Part shown: positions 1-6,979 of the stretch, piece after piece
Position numbering within the stretch: position 1 is the stretch's first letter
Layout of the letters: every line of letters starts with the position of its first letter
Notes under the pieces: model-generated
Databases searched by the model: none
Told to the model about the DNA's origin: nothing
What the model saw: only the letters and a program-made list of their open reading frames with translations
Position numbers and translations under genes: made by a program
Source: Actinomycetota bacterium
GTDB taxonomy: Bacteria; Actinomycetota; Actinomycetes; Mycobacteriales; Mycobacteriaceae
Length of the DNA: 9,548 bases
Assembly: GCA_005787665.1 (NCBI GenBank)
Contig: SYAB01000181.1
Location: forward strand, 1 to 9,548
Direction of reading: 5' to 3'

Positions 1-1
1 C

Positions 2-451
2 GGCTACGCCGAGGCCGGCGCGCATAACGTCACCTTCCACGCGGAGGCGACCGACAACCCGGTGGCGGTAGCCCGCGACATCAGGGCCGCCGGGGCGAAG
101 GCCGGGCTGTCGGTCAAGCCCGGTACCCCGCTGGAGCCCTACCTGGAGATCCTGCGTGACTTCGACACCCTGCTGGTGATGTCGGTGGAGCCCGGCTTCG
201 GCGGACAGAGTTTCATCCCGGAGGTGCTGACCAAGGTGGCCGCGGCGCGCCGCCTGGTCGACTCCGGGGACCTGACGATCCTCATCGAGATCGACGGCGG
301 CATCAATGCCGACACCATCGAGGCGGCCGCGGAGGCGGGCGTGGACTGTTTCGTGGCGGGATCGGCGGTCTACGGCGCCGCTGACCCGGCGAAGGCCGTG
401 GAGGCGTTGCGGCGGATGGCCGGTGCCGCCTCCCCGCATCTGCAGCTGTGA
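2..451 (+). CDS. rpe: Ribulose-phosphate 3-epimerase, C-terminal part (5' end outside window)
   Basis: This enzyme interconverts D-ribulose 5-phosphate and D-xylulose 5-phosphate in the cytosolic pentose phosphate pathway. The frame is open from base 2 to the TGA at 449-451 and gives 149 residues; family members are usually about 220-230, so roughly 75-80 N-terminal residues lie outside the window. Visible family marks, numbered from the first visible residue, are the metal-ligand stretch TFHAEA (His13), the phosphate-loop motif MSVEPGFGGQ (60-69), the catalytic/metal Asp in EIDGGIN (Asp98) and the phosphate-binding VAGSAVY (118-124). The GTG at 62 is internal, because strong homology begins at base 2. 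The stop overlaps the ribD start by four bases (GTGA), so the two are probably translationally coupled. Ribulose 5-phosphate is also the substrate for the butanone-phosphate branch of riboflavin synthesis, which fits the location beside rib genes. Confidence 0.95.
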   Translation, partial: GYAEAGAHNVTFHAEATDNPVAVARDIRAAGAKAGLSVKPGTPLEPYLEILRDFDTLLVMSVEPGFGGQSFIPEVLTKVAAARRLVDSGDLTILIEIDGGINADTIEAAAEAGVDCFVAGSAVYGAADPAKAVEALRRMAGAASPHLQL

Positions 452-1464
452 CTGCCGCCCCGCCGATCCGCTCGGCGATGAGCCTGGCGGTCGAGCAGGC
501 GCAGGCGGTGAAGGGCTCCACGTATCCCAATCCGCCGGTGGGCGCGGTGATCCTGAGCCCCTCCGGGGAGGTCGTCGGTGTCGGCGGCACCGAAGAGGCC
601 GGGGGTGCCCACGCCGAGGTCGTGGCCCTGCGATCCGCGGGGGACCGGGCGCTGGGCGGCACCGCGGTGGTGACCCTGGAGCCGTGCAACCACCACGGGC
701 GGACCCCGCCGTGCGTCGACGCTCTCATCCGGGCCGGGGTCGCTGCGGTGGTGTACGCGGTCGACGACCCCAACCCGGTTGCGGCCGGCGGCGCCGGTCG
801 GCTGCGGGCGGCCGGCATCGAGGTGACCGGCGGGGTGGCGGCCGGCGATGTCACCGGCGGGTCGTTGCGCGAGTGGCTGCACAAGCAGCGCACCGGGTTA
901 CCGCACATCACCTGGAAGTTCGCCAGCAGCATCGACGGGCGCAGCGCCGCGGCGGACGGATCCTCGCAATGGATCACCGGGGAGGCCGCGCGGGCCGACG
1001 TGCACCGGCGCCGGGCCGCCGCGGACGCGATCGTCGTCGGCACCGGGACCGTCCTCGCCGACAACCCCAGCCTGACCGCCCGGATGCCCGACGGACGTCT
1101 GGCTCCCCACCAACCGCTGCGAGTGGTGGTCGGGGAGCGTGAGATCTCACCGGATTCTCATGTGTGCAGCGACGATTCGGCCACGTTACTCTTGCGTACC
1201 CGCGACCCCCTCGAGGTGGTCCGGACGCTGGCCGACCGCACCGACGTCCTCCTCGAGGGCGGACCCACATTGGCCGGGGCGTTCCTCCGGGCGGGCGCGG
1301 TGGACCGGATCCTGGCCTATATCGCGCCGATCTTGCTCGGCGGCCCGGTTACGGCCGTCGACGGCGTCGGGGTCAGCAGCATCGGCGGCGCGCTGCGCTG
1401 GAGATACGACGGTGTCGAACCGATCGGGCCCGACCTGTTGCTCAGTCTGGTGCCCGGCACCTGA
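448..1464 (+). CDS. ribD: Bifunctional riboflavin biosynthesis deaminase/reductase RibD (RibG)
   Basis: This 338-residue cytosolic enzyme deaminates the pyrimidine product of GTP cyclohydrolase II and then reduces its ribosyl side chain with NADPH, two successive steps of riboflavin synthesis. The N-terminal half (about 10-145) is a zinc cytidine-deaminase fold: substrate loop YPNPPVGAVI (26-35), HAE (zinc ligand His55, proton shuttle Glu57) and PCNHHGRTPPC (ligands Cys80 and Cys89). From about residue 152 the reductase domain follows, with WKFASSIDGR (156-165), GTGTVLADNP (198-207) and the NADPH-binding LLEGGPTLAG (268-277). Mycobacterial RibG is about 339 residues, so this is complete. The GTG at 448 is chosen because it overlaps the rpe stop and gives the family length; an in-frame ATG at 478 would remove ten residues without touching the zinc site. 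The gene converges on the ABC ATPase, with 9 bp between stops. Confidence 0.95.
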   Translation: MTAAPPIRSAMSLAVEQAQAVKGSTYPNPPVGAVILSPSGEVVGVGGTEEAGGAHAEVVALRSAGDRALGGTAVVTLEPCNHHGRTPPCVDALIRAGVAAVVYAVDDPNPVAAGGAGRLRAAGIEVTGGVAAGDVTGGSLREWLHKQRTGLPHITWKFASSIDGRSAAADGSSQWITGEAARADVHRRRAAADAIVVGTGTVLADNPSLTARMPDGRLAPHQPLRVVVGEREISPDSHVCSDDSATLLLRTRDPLEVVRTLADRTDVLLEGGPTLAGAFLRAGAVDRILAYIAPILLGGPVTAVDGVGVSSIGGALRWRYDGVEPIGPDLLLSLVPGT

Positions 1465-1484
1465 GCCGGTCCGTCAGGCCGGGC
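1452..1484. terminator. Bidirectional hairpin across the ribD/ABC ATPase convergent stops
   Basis: GCCCGG (1452-1457) pairs with CCGGGC (1479-1484), and CCTGA (1460-1464) pairs with TCAGG (1474-1478). Two unpaired bases (1458-1459) and a 9-base loop (1465-1473) complete the structure. The 11-bp stem contains both stop codons, TGA of ribD and the complement of TGA of the ATPase gene. Neither side has a run of T, so it is not a textbook intrinsic terminator; many proposed mycobacterial terminators lack a T tract. Use as a terminator for both transcripts is inferred from its position. Confidence 0.5.
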
Positions 1485-2469
1485 TGCGCAGCGCCGAGTG
1501 CTCGATGATCTCCCGGGATCCGCTGGCGCCCAACAGTTCCCGGAATCCCTGCACGGTGTAGCTGGTCACCGTGGCGGGTGTCTTCGCCTTCGCCGTGGCG
1601 GTGCGCGGCAGCGCGAACAGCGGCCCGAGTTCACCGAAGTAGTCGCCCGGGCCGGCCACTTTGAGCACTTCCTCGTCGCCGCTGGACATGACGCGCACCA
1701 TTTCGATCTCGCCCTCGACGACGAGATAGATCGAGTCGCCCATGGTGCCCTGCTCGAACAGGACCTCGCCGCGCTTCAACTCGACAGTCTCCGGCTCGTG
1801 TTCGGTGGCGGCCAGGTGCGGCACCATCTCCACCACCCGGTCGGCCAGTGGCAGCATCCGGGTGTCGTGGGTGGCCACCACCACCACGCGCTCGCCGGAG
1901 GCCAGTTCGCGGATCAACCGCAGCACCTCCTCGACCTGGATGTAGTCGAGGTGGGCAGTCGGTTCGTCGGCGATCAGCAGGGGCGGGTCCAGTGCGATGG
2001 CACGGGCCACGGCCACCCGCTGCTGTTGTCCGCCGGACAGGTCACCCGGACGGTGGTGCATCCGCTCGGCCAATCCGACCCGCGTCAACAGCTCCGCGGC
2101 CCGGTCGTGGGCCTTCCGGCGCGACCACCGGGCCGCGCGCAGTGGCACCTCCACGTTCTCGATCGCCGTGAGGCTGGGCACCAGATTGAAGGCCTGAAAC
2201 ACGATCCCCACCGTGTTGCGCCGATAGTCGGTCAGAGCGTTCGGGTCCAGCGCCGTCAGGTCGATGTCACCGAACTCGATACGGCCCTTGGTCGGCTTGA
2301 GAATTCCACCCAGGCAGGACAACAGTGTCGTCTCGCCGCAGCCGCTGGGACCCAGCAGGATCGCCAGCGACCCTTCCGAGACGTCGAGACTGAGCTCGTT
2401 GATCGGCCGGACCGTCTCCTGACCGCTGGCGTACTCGACCACCAGATCCTTGATGCGAAGGTCGGCCAT
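1474..2469 (-). CDS. ABC transporter ATPase fused to a cyclic-nucleotide-binding domain; Walker A lysine replaced by Glu
   Basis: This 331-residue cytosolic ATPase is the presumed partner of the FtsX/MacB-type permease just upstream. Residues 1-218 form a LolD/MacB-class ABC domain: Walker A at 40-48 reads GPSGCGETT, Q-loop Gln92, signature LSGGQQQR (144-151), Walker B LLIADE with catalytic Glu169, and H-loop His201. Residue 46 should be the phosphate-binding lysine and is Glu (codon GAG at 2332-2334 on the minus strand, one transition from AAG). Residues about 228-312 form a cNMP-binding domain with the phosphate cassette FGELGPLFALPRTAT (278-292), including Glu280 and Arg289. This ABC+CNB architecture and length match M. 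tuberculosis Rv0073 and Rv2564 (330 residues), called 'glutamine transport' by old annotation without clear support. GGAGG at 2481-2485 precedes the ATG by 11 bases. Transport substrate and ligand (cAMP or other) are unknown. Confidence 0.9.
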   Translation of the reverse strand: MADLRIKDLVVEYASGQETVRPINELSLDVSEGSLAILLGPSGCGETTLLSCLGGILKPTKGRIEFGDIDLTALDPNALTDYRRNTVGIVFQAFNLVPSLTAIENVEVPLRAARWSRRKAHDRAAELLTRVGLAERMHHRPGDLSGGQQQRVAVARAIALDPPLLIADEPTAHLDYIQVEEVLRLIRELASGERVVVVATHDTRMLPLADRVVEMVPHLAATEHEPETVELKRGEVLFEQGTMGDSIYLVVEGEIEMVRVMSSGDEEVLKVAGPGDYFGELGPLFALPRTATAKAKTPATVTSYTVQGFRELLGASGSREIIEHSALRSPA

Positions 2470-2473
2470 GAGA

Positions 2474-3511
2474 TCAGGGTCCTCCGAATGCCACTGCAGG
2501 GTCCACGACGACGGCCCGGCGCAGTCCGGCGAGACTGGCCAGCACCCCGATGGTGATGGCGACGACGGGCAGCAGGATGAATGCTATCCGGGGGATGTCG
2601 ACGCGCATCGGGAACAGCGGTCCGAGCAGCACCGACAGCGCTCCGCCGAGGAGCGCCGACAGCACGGCGACGATGATCGCCTGCATCGCCAGGCCGGCCA
2701 GGATCGAGCGGGTCGGGACGCCGACGGCCTTGAACACCGCGAAGTCCCGGGTGCGCTCCAGCGCCGACATATAGATCATCGACCCGACGATCATCGCGGC
2801 CACCACCCACAGCAGCCCGGCCATCAGGCTCATCGCCTTGCGGGCGCCGGACAGCGCTCGCAGCAGATCGTCGATCGCACCGGCCCGGCTCACCAGCTTG
2901 AAACCGCTCGGTGCCCGCTCGGGCGGTCCGATCACCCCGATCGAGGAGATCAGCGACTGGCCCGAGAACAGCAGGGTCTGGGCGCCGGTGACGGTGAGGA
3001 ACACGTTGGGCTGCCCGGCCAGCGCGGTCGAGTCGTCGACAATCCCCACCACCTGCAGGGTGCGCGATCCGACCTCGACCGTGGCCCCGATCGGGCGATC
3101 CATGGTGCTGGACACGGCCGCCTCGTGCGGTTCGGAGGGGGCACGGCCGCGTTCCATGGCGGGCATGCCCGGACCGCGTTCCGGGGCGCCGAAGACGTTG
3201 ACGCTGCGGGCCGATCCCCCGTCGGGCATCGTCGCGCTGCCGTAGACCAGCGGGACCGCGGTCGTCACGCCCGGAACCTGGAGCTTGGTGGCGGGGAAGG
3301 CCGAGGACCCCAGGAACGGTCCGGTGGCGCCGGACTTGACCAGGTAGGCGTCCAGACCCAGCGAGTCGACGGTGCGGGTGGCCTCCACCCGGAACCCGTT
3401 GGCCAGCCCCGTCAGGACCAGCGTCATGGCGAAGACCAGTCCGGTGCCGACGATGGCGATGACGAACCGCCGCTTGCGCCACTGCAGGTCGCGCAGGGCG
3501 GCGGTCAGCAC
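2474..3511 (-). CDS. FtsX/MacB-type ABC transporter permease
   Basis: This 345-residue inner-membrane protein has the four-helix FtsX/MacB layout: TM1 at about 16-38, a large extracytoplasmic domain (about 39-228), and TM2 (229-250), TM3 (270-300) and TM4 (308-332). The segment LERTRDFAVFKAVGV (251-265) after TM2 is the characteristic cytoplasmic coupling region of the family. Size and pairing match M. tuberculosis Rv0072 and Rv2563 (349 residues), each next to an ABC+CNB ATPase. Members of this class generally act as mechanotransmitters that release lipoproteins or move lipids, peptides or drugs outside the membrane rather than importing amino acids. The GTG start has a weak GGGA about 6 bases upstream; no better start lies near. 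It begins 40 bp after the P55 stop and ends 4 bp before the ATPase start, so it probably belongs to the lprG-P55 transcript. The substrate is not deducible. Confidence 0.88.
   Translation of the reverse strand: MLTAALRDLQWRKRRFVIAIVGTGLVFAMTLVLTGLANGFRVEATRTVDSLGLDAYLVKSGATGPFLGSSAFPATKLQVPGVTTAVPLVYGSATMPDGGSARSVNVFGAPERGPGMPAMERGRAPSEPHEAAVSSTMDRPIGATVEVGSRTLQVVGIVDDSTALAGQPNVFLTVTGAQTLLFSGQSLISSIGVIGPPERAPSGFKLVSRAGAIDDLLRALSGARKAMSLMAGLLWVVAAMIVGSMIYMSALERTRDFAVFKAVGVPTRSILAGLAMQAIIVAVLSALLGGALSVLLGPLFPMRVDIPRIAFILLPVVAITIGVLASLAGLRRAVVVDPAVAFGGP
2481..2485 (-). promoter_or_regulatory. Ribosome binding site of the ABC ATPase
   Basis: The minus strand reads GGAGG here, 11 bases upstream of the ATG at 2467-2469 and inside the last codons of the permease gene. 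It fixes the start of the ATPase and shows that it can initiate on its own as well as by coupling across the 4-bp gap. Confidence 0.6.
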
Positions 3512-3551
3512 GTCGTTCCCAGCATTGGGGTGAGGTTACCGACCCGACGGG

Positions 3552-5096
3552 CTAACCGGCGACGGCTTGCGTGCTTTCATCGGCGGCGCGGGCGTTGCGG
3601 CCGCCGATGAATAGTGCGATCGCCGCGCCCGCCAGGCAGACGATGGTGGTGATGAAGAAGATCGACCCGTACTGCATGGCGAAGGCGGTCCGGTATCGCT
3701 GCGCCTCGGCGGAGACCTTGGCCGCCAGGCTGTCGGCCTGCACGGCGGGCAGCGTGGCCAGGATCTGGTTGAACCGGTAGAGACCCCACGCGCTGAGCGC
3801 GGCGACCCCGATCAGCATGCCGGTCATCCGCGCCACCACCACCAGGGAGGACGCGATGCCGTGCTGGGCTGCGGGAACCACCCGAAGCGCAGCCGAAGTC
3901 AGCGGCCCGATCACCAGACCCAACCCGATACCGGCCAGGGCCAGGTCGGTGTCGAAGGCGGGCAGCGACACCGGCCCGATGCGGTGACGGGCGGAGAGTA
4001 CGTCCAGGCCCCATTTCGACACCAGCCAGTAGGCGAACGCGGCGATCAGCATCCCGGTCACCGCCACCACCCGGTCGCCGAACCGGGTGGCCAGCCAGCC
4101 GCCCACGAGAGCCCCGATCGGCAGCGCGACCAAAAAGTGCAGCAGCAGGAACGCCGCGCCGGTCTGGTCCTTGCCCAGCACGCCCTGTCCGAACAACTCG
4201 ACGTTGACCAGCGTCACCATCAGGGCGGCGCCGGCGCATACCGAGGTGCCCAGCGCGGAGAGGAACGGGCCGACCCGCACGCCCCGGGTCTCGATCAGCC
4301 GGGTGTGGGCGAACCGCTCCCAGATCGCGAACGCGATCGCGACGAGCACTGCTCCACCCACCAGAGGAAGGCCGTAGCTGGGCAGCACCTGCTTGCCGTC
4401 CGGCGCCGGGTTGTACAGACCCCAGACGGCCAGGCCCAGGGCAAGCGCGAGCAGCAGACCGCCGACCACGTCGACGCGTTCCGGCTTCGCGCTGCGCTCG
4501 TGGCTGGGCAGGCTGACGTGGATGAGCAGCATCGCGATCAGGCTCAGCGGGACGTTGATCCAGAAAACGTCGCGCCAGGTGTTGAGCAGCCACACCACGC
4601 CGATGCCATACAGCGGACCCAGCACGCTGCCCAACTCCTGGGCGGCTCCGATCCCGCCGAGAACGGCTGCCCGGTTGCGGGCGGCCCACAGGTCGGCGGC
4701 CAGGGCGAGCGTCACCGGCAGCAGAGCTCCGCTGGCCATGCCCTGGATCAGCCGACCGATCACCATCGTGGTGAGGTCGTGGGACAGCGCGGTCACCACC
4801 GAGCCGACCGCGAATCCGGCCAGGCTCAGTTGCAGCACCAGCTTGCGGCCGAATCGGTCGGAGAGCCGGCCCAGCAAGGGCATCGCGGCGATGTAACCCA
4901 GCAGGTACCAGGTGATGATCGGCGTGACCTGCTGGATCTTGTTAATCGGGATGCCGATGTCACGCATGATGTCGACCATGATCGTGACGACGACATAGGT
5001 GTCGAGCGCACCGAGGAGGACAGCCAGACTGCCGGCCCCGATCGCGATCCGCCGGCTTCGCCCGGCGGTGTGCGCCGCCCCGGTGGCCGCCCGCAT
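3552..5096 (-). CDS. p55: P55-type MFS transporter (lipid/drug exporter, Rv1410c family)
   Basis: This 514-residue, 14-helix DHA2-type MFS protein sits in the inner membrane. In M. tuberculosis and M. smegmatis, P55 works with LprG to move triacylglycerol and affects lipoarabinomannan surface display and drug tolerance. Visible features are GALDTYVVV in TM1 (Asp32, equal to Asp22 of Rv1410c), motif [11 protein letters not shown] (76-85), motif C ending [15 protein letters not shown] (150-164, Glu154 equal to Glu147) and VVVARMTG with Arg423 equal to Arg417; these equivalences come from alignment to the remembered Rv1410c sequence. The TM11/TM12 region (about 345-400) keeps the long extracytoplasmic connection described for this family, and an amphipathic stretch (445-475) precedes TM14. 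The ATG at 5094-5096 overlaps the lprG stop as TGATG and gives the family N-terminus; a start 13 codons upstream lies inside lprG and is unlikely. Confidence 0.95.
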   Translation of the reverse strand: MRAATGAAHTAGRSRRIAIGAGSLAVLLGALDTYVVVTIMVDIMRDIGIPINKIQQVTPIITWYLLGYIAAMPLLGRLSDRFGRKLVLQLSLAGFAVGSVVTALSHDLTTMVIGRLIQGMASGALLPVTLALAADLWAARNRAAVLGGIGAAQELGSVLGPLYGIGVVWLLNTWRDVFWINVPLSLIAMLLIHVSLPSHERSAKPERVDVVGGLLLALALGLAVWGLYNPAPDGKQVLPSYGLPLVGGAVLVAIAFAIWERFAHTRLIETRGVRVGPFLSALGTSVCAGAALMVTLVNVELFGQGVLGKDQTGAAFLLLHFLVALPIGALVGGWLATRFGDRVVAVTGMLIAAFAYWLVSKWGLDVLSARHRIGPVSLPAFDTDLALAGIGLGLVIGPLTSAALRVVPAAQHGIASSLVVVARMTGMLIGVAALSAWGLYRFNQILATLPAVQADSLAAKVSAEAQRYRTAFAMQYGSIFFITTIVCLAGAAIALFIGGRNARAADESTQAVAG

Positions 5097-5788
5097 CACA
5101 CCGCGGGCTTGGTGACGGTGACCGGCTTGTCCCACTCGGACAGCGTCAGCATCACGTTGTTGCCCTCACTCTGGTTCACCTGAGCTTGCACCAACTGGTG
5201 GGGAGCGTCCTTCTCGATCCACACCGTCGCCGGTAGTGGGCCGCCCGCCTTCAGTTGGGGGATCAGCTTGTTGACCGCCTCGGGTCCGACCTTGCCGGTG
5301 ATCTTCACACTCGGAACCCCGCCGATGGTCTCGAAGCCCGCCGAGGTGCCGTCGGTGATGCTCGAGAGCATGTTGGCCAGGCCGGCGTCGGGGTTGAGGA
5401 TCACCGAGGGGTCGTACACCTCGGCTGCCGGGCCCATGTCCAGCCAGCTGTTGGGGGTGAGCGCCGCATAGAGCGTGCCGTCGAGCACGACGAGTTCGAC
5501 ATCGACGTCGGAGCCGCCCATCGAGATGGTCGAACTGCCCTTGATCGCCACGCTGGGTACGTTGGTCAGGTCACCGGAGAGCGTCTTGATCGGCAGGCCA
5601 TCGATCTTGCCGTTGACGGCGATCTCCAAATGGGCGCTCTTGAGGCCCTTGGTCGTGGCGATGGACTGCTGGATCAGCCCCGCCGCCTCCGGCAGGGGTT
5701 CGGTCGGCGTCTTCGAGCAACCCGAGACGAGCAGGGCGGCGGTGAGGAGCGCGGCGAGCATGGCGAAGAGTCGGCGGTACGTCGGCAT
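5096..5788 (-). CDS. lprG: LprG lipoprotein (lipid-binding, LppX/LprAFG family)
   Basis: This is a 230-residue cell-envelope lipoprotein that binds triacylated lipids and glycolipids and hands them outward together with P55; in M. tuberculosis the homologue Rv1411c (236 residues) is also a TLR2 agonist. The N-terminus has Arg5-Arg6, a hydrophobic core (7-20) and the lipobox LVSGC with Cys24 as the lipidated residue. The rest matches the half-barrel LprAFG fold: [12 protein letters not shown] (51-62), TLSGDL (69-74), [22 protein letters not shown] (91-112), [17 protein letters not shown] (125-141) and the end VTVTKPAV. The ATG at 5788 is chosen because it places a short positively charged region before the signal helix; a GTG 22 codons upstream would add a non-signal extension. 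No Shine-Dalgarno is visible, which fits a leaderless message. It opens a likely four-gene operon with P55, the permease and the ATPase. Confidence 0.95.
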   Translation of the reverse strand: MPTYRRLFAMLAALLTAALLVSGCSKTPTEPLPEAAGLIQQSIATTKGLKSAHLEIAVNGKIDGLPIKTLSGDLTNVPSVAIKGSSTISMGGSDVDVELVVLDGTLYAALTPNSWLDMGPAAEVYDPSVILNPDAGLANMLSSITDGTSAGFETIGGVPSVKITGKVGPEAVNKLIPQLKAGGPLPATVWIEKDAPHQLVQAQVNQSEGNNVMLTLSEWDKPVTVTKPAV

Positions 5789-5794
5789 AGCTGC

Positions 5795-5800
5795 ATGGTA
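5795..5800 (-). promoter_or_regulatory. Candidate -10 box for a leaderless lprG transcript
   Basis: The minus strand reads TACCAT, which fits the mycobacterial -10 pattern TANNNT, followed by 6 bases and then the lprG ATG. Transcription would start at or within a base of the A of the ATG, which would explain the absence of a ribosome binding site. No good -35 is seen, which is common for mycobacterial promoters. This is an inference from spacing only. Confidence 0.4.
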
Positions 5801-5863
5801 GTGGGTCGCGGTGACCGCACCGGGTCGGCGAGGCCGGGGTTGTGCCGCCGTCACGGGATCGGT

Positions 5864-5868
5864 AGGAG
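5864..5868 (+). promoter_or_regulatory. Strong ribosome binding site deciding the GNAT start
   Basis: AGGAG lies 7 bases before the ATG at 5876. It fixes that ATG as the start and rules out the long open frame running upstream through the lprG antisense strand. Confidence 0.75.
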
Positions 5869-5875
5869 TGGGCGT

Positions 5876-6349
5876 ATGTCAGGTGAGCTCGAATTTCGGG
5901 CGGTTCCGGCGGACTCCGGCGATGCGGCGGCGCTGATCGCGGCCATGGTCGCCGAGATGCGCGACCTCTACGACGGCCTTGACCTCGACGGCCCGGATAT
6001 GCCCAAGGCCGGGCCGGCCGAACTCGGCCCACCGGGCGGTGTTTTCCTGGTCGGCTACCGCGACGGGGTGCCGGTGTGCGGCGGCGGAGTCAAGCGGCTG
6101 CCCGACGGTTCGTGCGAGATCAAACGCATGTACGTGGTGCCGAACTCCCGGCGCCAAGGGGTGGCCCGCACGCTGTTGGCGGCACTCGAGGGGGCCGCGC
6201 GCGCCCTGGGGTATCGGATTGCGAGGCTGGACACCGGTTCGCGCCAACCACATGCCCAGGCGTTCTACCTGGCGTCCGGTTACCGGCGGGTGGGGAACTT
6301 CAATGACAACCCGGCGGCGGTGTTCCACGGCGAGAAGCGGCTAGATTGA
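5876..6349 (+). CDS. GNAT family N-acetyltransferase
   Basis: This 157-residue cytosolic protein has the GNAT fold. Beta-strand segments GVFLVGYRDGVPVCGGGVKRL (55-75) and EIKRMYVVP (81-89) are followed by the acetyl-CoA pyrophosphate loop RRQGVARTLL (92-101) and the C-terminal ARLDTGSRQPHAQAFYLASGYRRVGNF (116-142), in which Tyr131 is near the usual catalytic position. The acceptor substrate cannot be named; the AFYLASGY pattern is typical of small-molecule or antibiotic-type acetyltransferases and also of RimI-like ones. The ATG is set by the AGGAG at 5864-5868. The stop is only 4 bp before the ribE start, so it is the first gene of the ribE transcript. I recall no gene between lprG and ribC in M. 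tuberculosis, so this gene is probably variable between species. Confidence 0.88.
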   Translation: MSGELEFRAVPADSGDAAALIAAMVAEMRDLYDGLDLDGPDMPKAGPAELGPPGGVFLVGYRDGVPVCGGGVKRLPDGSCEIKRMYVVPNSRRQGVARTLLAALEGAARALGYRIARLDTGSRQPHAQAFYLASGYRRVGNFNDNPAAVFHGEKRLD

Positions 6350-6353
6350 TCGG

Positions 6354-6944
6354 GTGTTCACCGGAATCGTGGAGGAACTCGGTGCGGTCGTCGGCAAGGA
6401 CGATCTCGGCGACGCCGCGCGGCTGACCATCCGCGGCCCGGTGGTGACCGCCGATGCCCGTCATGGCGACTCGATCGCGGTCAACGGCGTGTGCCTGACC
6501 GTGGTGGAGGTCTTGGGGGACCGGTTCACCGCCGACGTGATGGCCGAGACGCTGAACCGCTCCAGCCTGCGCGCGGTCACGGTCGGCGGCCCGGTCAACC
6601 TGGAACGCGCTGCGGCGCTCAACAGCCGGCTGGGCGGCCACATCGTGCAGGGCCACGTCGACGGCACCGGCGAGGTGCTCTCGCGATCTCCCTCGCCGCA
6701 TTGGGAAGTGGTGCGGATCGCGCTACCGCCGGGATTGTCCCGCTACGTCGTGGAGAAGGGCTCGATCACCGTCGACGGAGTGTCGCTCACGGTGTCGGCG
6801 ATCGGTGAGGACTGGTTCGAGGTCTCGCTGATCCCCACCACGCTCGGGCTGACCACGCTGGGTCAGGCGGCGCCGGGCACGCCGGTCAACCTGGAAGTCG
6901 ACGTCATCGCCAAGTATGTGGAGCGTCTGCTTTCTCGGGACTAG
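6354..6944 (+). CDS. ribE: Riboflavin synthase, alpha chain
   Basis: This 196-residue cytosolic enzyme carries out the last step of riboflavin synthesis, the dismutation of two 6,7-dimethyl-8-ribityllumazine molecules to riboflavin and the aminopyrimidine. It shows the two tandem lumazine-binding barrels. The N-barrel starts MFTGIVEELG (1-10) and carries IAVNGVCLTVV (41-51), LNRSSL (67-72) and GGHIVQGHVDGTG (94-106). The C-barrel carries ITVDGVSLTV (138-147) and LIPTTLGLTTLG (159-170). The start is the GTG at 6354, because the protein must begin MFTGIVE; no clear Shine-Dalgarno is present and reinitiation after the GNAT stop (4 bp away) is likely. M. tuberculosis RibC is about 201 residues. 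No FMN riboswitch lies upstream. The gene converges on the exported-protein gene, with 16 bp between stops. Confidence 0.96.
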   Translation: MFTGIVEELGAVVGKDDLGDAARLTIRGPVVTADARHGDSIAVNGVCLTVVEVLGDRFTADVMAETLNRSSLRAVTVGGPVNLERAAALNSRLGGHIVQGHVDGTGEVLSRSPSPHWEVVRIALPPGLSRYVVEKGSITVDGVSLTVSAIGEDWFEVSLIPTTLGLTTLGQAAPGTPVNLEVDVIAKYVERLLSRD

Positions 6945-6947
6945 GCC

Positions 6948-6979
6948 GCTGCAGCAGGGATTACCAGTTGGCCTGCAGC
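6948..6979. terminator. Weak dyad at the ribE/exported-protein convergent junction
   Basis: GCTGCAG (6948-6954) and CTGCAGC (6973-6979) can pair over an 18-base loop, just after the ribE stop and across the stop of the opposing gene. There is no T tract, and each arm contains the self-complementary CTGCAG. It may contribute to ending both transcripts, but the support is thin. Confidence 0.25.

Noticed and set aside
1498..2556. 352-codon plus-strand open frame opposite the ABC ATPase
   Set aside because: It is antisense to a gene with clear ABC and cNMP motifs. Its His/Gln/Arg-rich product is typical of high-GC shadow frames.
3534..3557. Imperfect inverted repeat GGTTA/TAACC around the P55 stop as a terminator before the ABC genes
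   Set aside because: Only 5-bp outer arms over a partly paired 14-base loop and no T tract; too weak to split the operon.
2450..3610. 386-codon plus-strand open frame opposite the permease
   Set aside because: Antisense shadow; composition-biased and without recognisable features.
5097..5135. 13-codon N-terminal extension of P55
   Set aside because: It lies in the lprG coding end; the ATG at 5096 gives TGATG coupling and the family N-terminus.
3861..5183. 440-codon plus-strand open frame opposite P55
   Set aside because: Antisense shadow of a clearly recognised transporter; Gln/His/Arg-rich with no domain.
5789..5854. 22-codon N-terminal extension of LprG from a GTG
   Set aside because: It would place a polar stretch before the signal peptide and spoil the lipoprotein signal.
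5255..5875. Long upstream extension of the GNAT frame
   Set aside because: It is antisense to lprG; AGGAG at 5864-5868 sets the start at 5876.
6350..6353. FMN riboswitch upstream of ribE
   Set aside because: Only 4 bp separate GNAT and ribE, and no RFN-type conserved elements are seen in the 5789-5875 leader.
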